Source: Prolixibacteraceae bacterium
Lineage (GTDB): Bacteria; Bacteroidota; Bacteroidia; Bacteroidales; Prolixibacteraceae
Direction: 5' to 3'
Length of the DNA stretch: 5,643 nucleotides
NCBI GenBank assembly: GCA_016931875.1
Contig: JAFGDX010000179.1
Coordinates: 1-5,643, forward strand
Shown: piece after piece, positions 5,449-5,643 of the stretch
How positions within the stretch are numbered: position 1 is the first letter of the stretch
Layout: each line of letters begins with the position of its first letter
Made by a program: the position numbers and the translations under genes
Notes under the pieces: model-generated
The model's database searches: none
What the model was told of the DNA's origin: nothing
Seen by the model: only the letters and a program-made list of their open reading frames with translations

Positions 5449-5643
5449 ATATATCAAAACTACATATAAAACCAATAATCATAAAAACCGACAGTACAAT
5501 TCCTGTTAAACACAAGCTCCATCCAACCAGAAGCAATTGACGGGCACTGTTGCTAACCACTTCAAATTCAATAAACTCTGACCAAACTGCCAAAGAAAGA
5601 TAAATGCTTATCAGAAACATCATTCCACCCAAAAAGCAGTTAA
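5447..5643 (-). CDS. Small integral membrane protein, C-terminal part (gene runs off the right edge)
   Basis: The reading frame is open from the window edge at 5643 down to TAA at 5447-5449, giving 64 complete codons. Two hydrophobic stretches are visible. One is near the edge (about GGMMFLISIYLSLAV). The other is close to the C-terminus (about QLLLVGWSLCLTGIVLSVFM, continuing through IIGFICSF). A short polar, acidic loop (SEFIEFEVVSNSAR) lies between them. This suggests a two-helix or larger inner-membrane protein. An in-frame TTG at 5630-5632 could act as a start. Since the frame stays open to the edge, the protein more likely continues upstream. I do not recognise the family. It converges on dapL and ends within the T-run of the dapL terminator. 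Confidence 0.5.
   Translation of the reverse strand, partial: NCFLGGMMFLISIYLSLAVWSEFIEFEVVSNSARQLLLVGWSLCLTGIVLSVFMIIGFICSFDI

Noticed and set aside
5155..5475. 106-codon minus-strand frame across the dapL 3' end and terminator
   Set aside because: It runs through the dapL coding region and the terminator hairpin and has no recognisable features.

Overview
The window looks like chromosomal DNA of a member of the Bacteroidota. Three observations point there: TAnnTTTG-type -7 promoter boxes upstream of three genes, almost no Shine-Dalgarno sequences, and the use of LL-diaminopimelate aminotransferase (DapL) for lysine/meso-DAP synthesis. A finer placement, such as Marinilabiliales or Prolixibacteraceae, is only a guess. 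No rRNA, tRNA, CRISPR array or insertion sequence was seen.

Layout from left to right. On the minus strand lie a family-4 type glycosyltransferase (17-1126), diaminopimelate decarboxylase lysA (1206-2471) and a diaminopimelate epimerase-family gene, dapF (2583-3440). lysA ends at a stem-loop terminator (1151-1176). A 104-bp divergent promoter region (3441-3544) separates dapF from a plus-strand block. That block holds a small AT-rich MntA-type nucleotidyltransferase (3545-3847), the remains of its HepT/HEPN toxin partner with two in-frame stops (3837-4172), and then dapL (4176-5405), which starts 3 nt after the ancestral hepT stop. dapL ends at a strong intrinsic terminator (5418-5448). The C-terminal part of a small membrane protein (5447-5643, minus strand) runs off the right edge. 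The left edge may contain the first codons of another minus-strand gene.

How the genes fit together. DapL converts tetrahydrodipicolinate to LL-DAP in one step, DapF would epimerise LL-DAP to meso-DAP, and LysA decarboxylates meso-DAP to L-lysine. The window therefore encodes the whole terminal branch of the aminotransferase variant of the pathway, split over two divergent units. The MntA/HepT pair appears to be a foreign AT-rich insert in front of dapL. Its toxin is dead while the antitoxin reads intact.

The two most notable points are these. The DapF has serine at both positions where the family's two catalytic cysteines sit (residues 73 and 223). The HepT relic keeps its whole reading frame apart from two nonsense codons, one of which falls exactly on the catalytic arginine of the RX4HXY motif. 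I see no convincing new multi-gene system. The novelty is in variant enzymes and in a decayed toxin-antitoxin pair physically tied to an essential biosynthetic gene.
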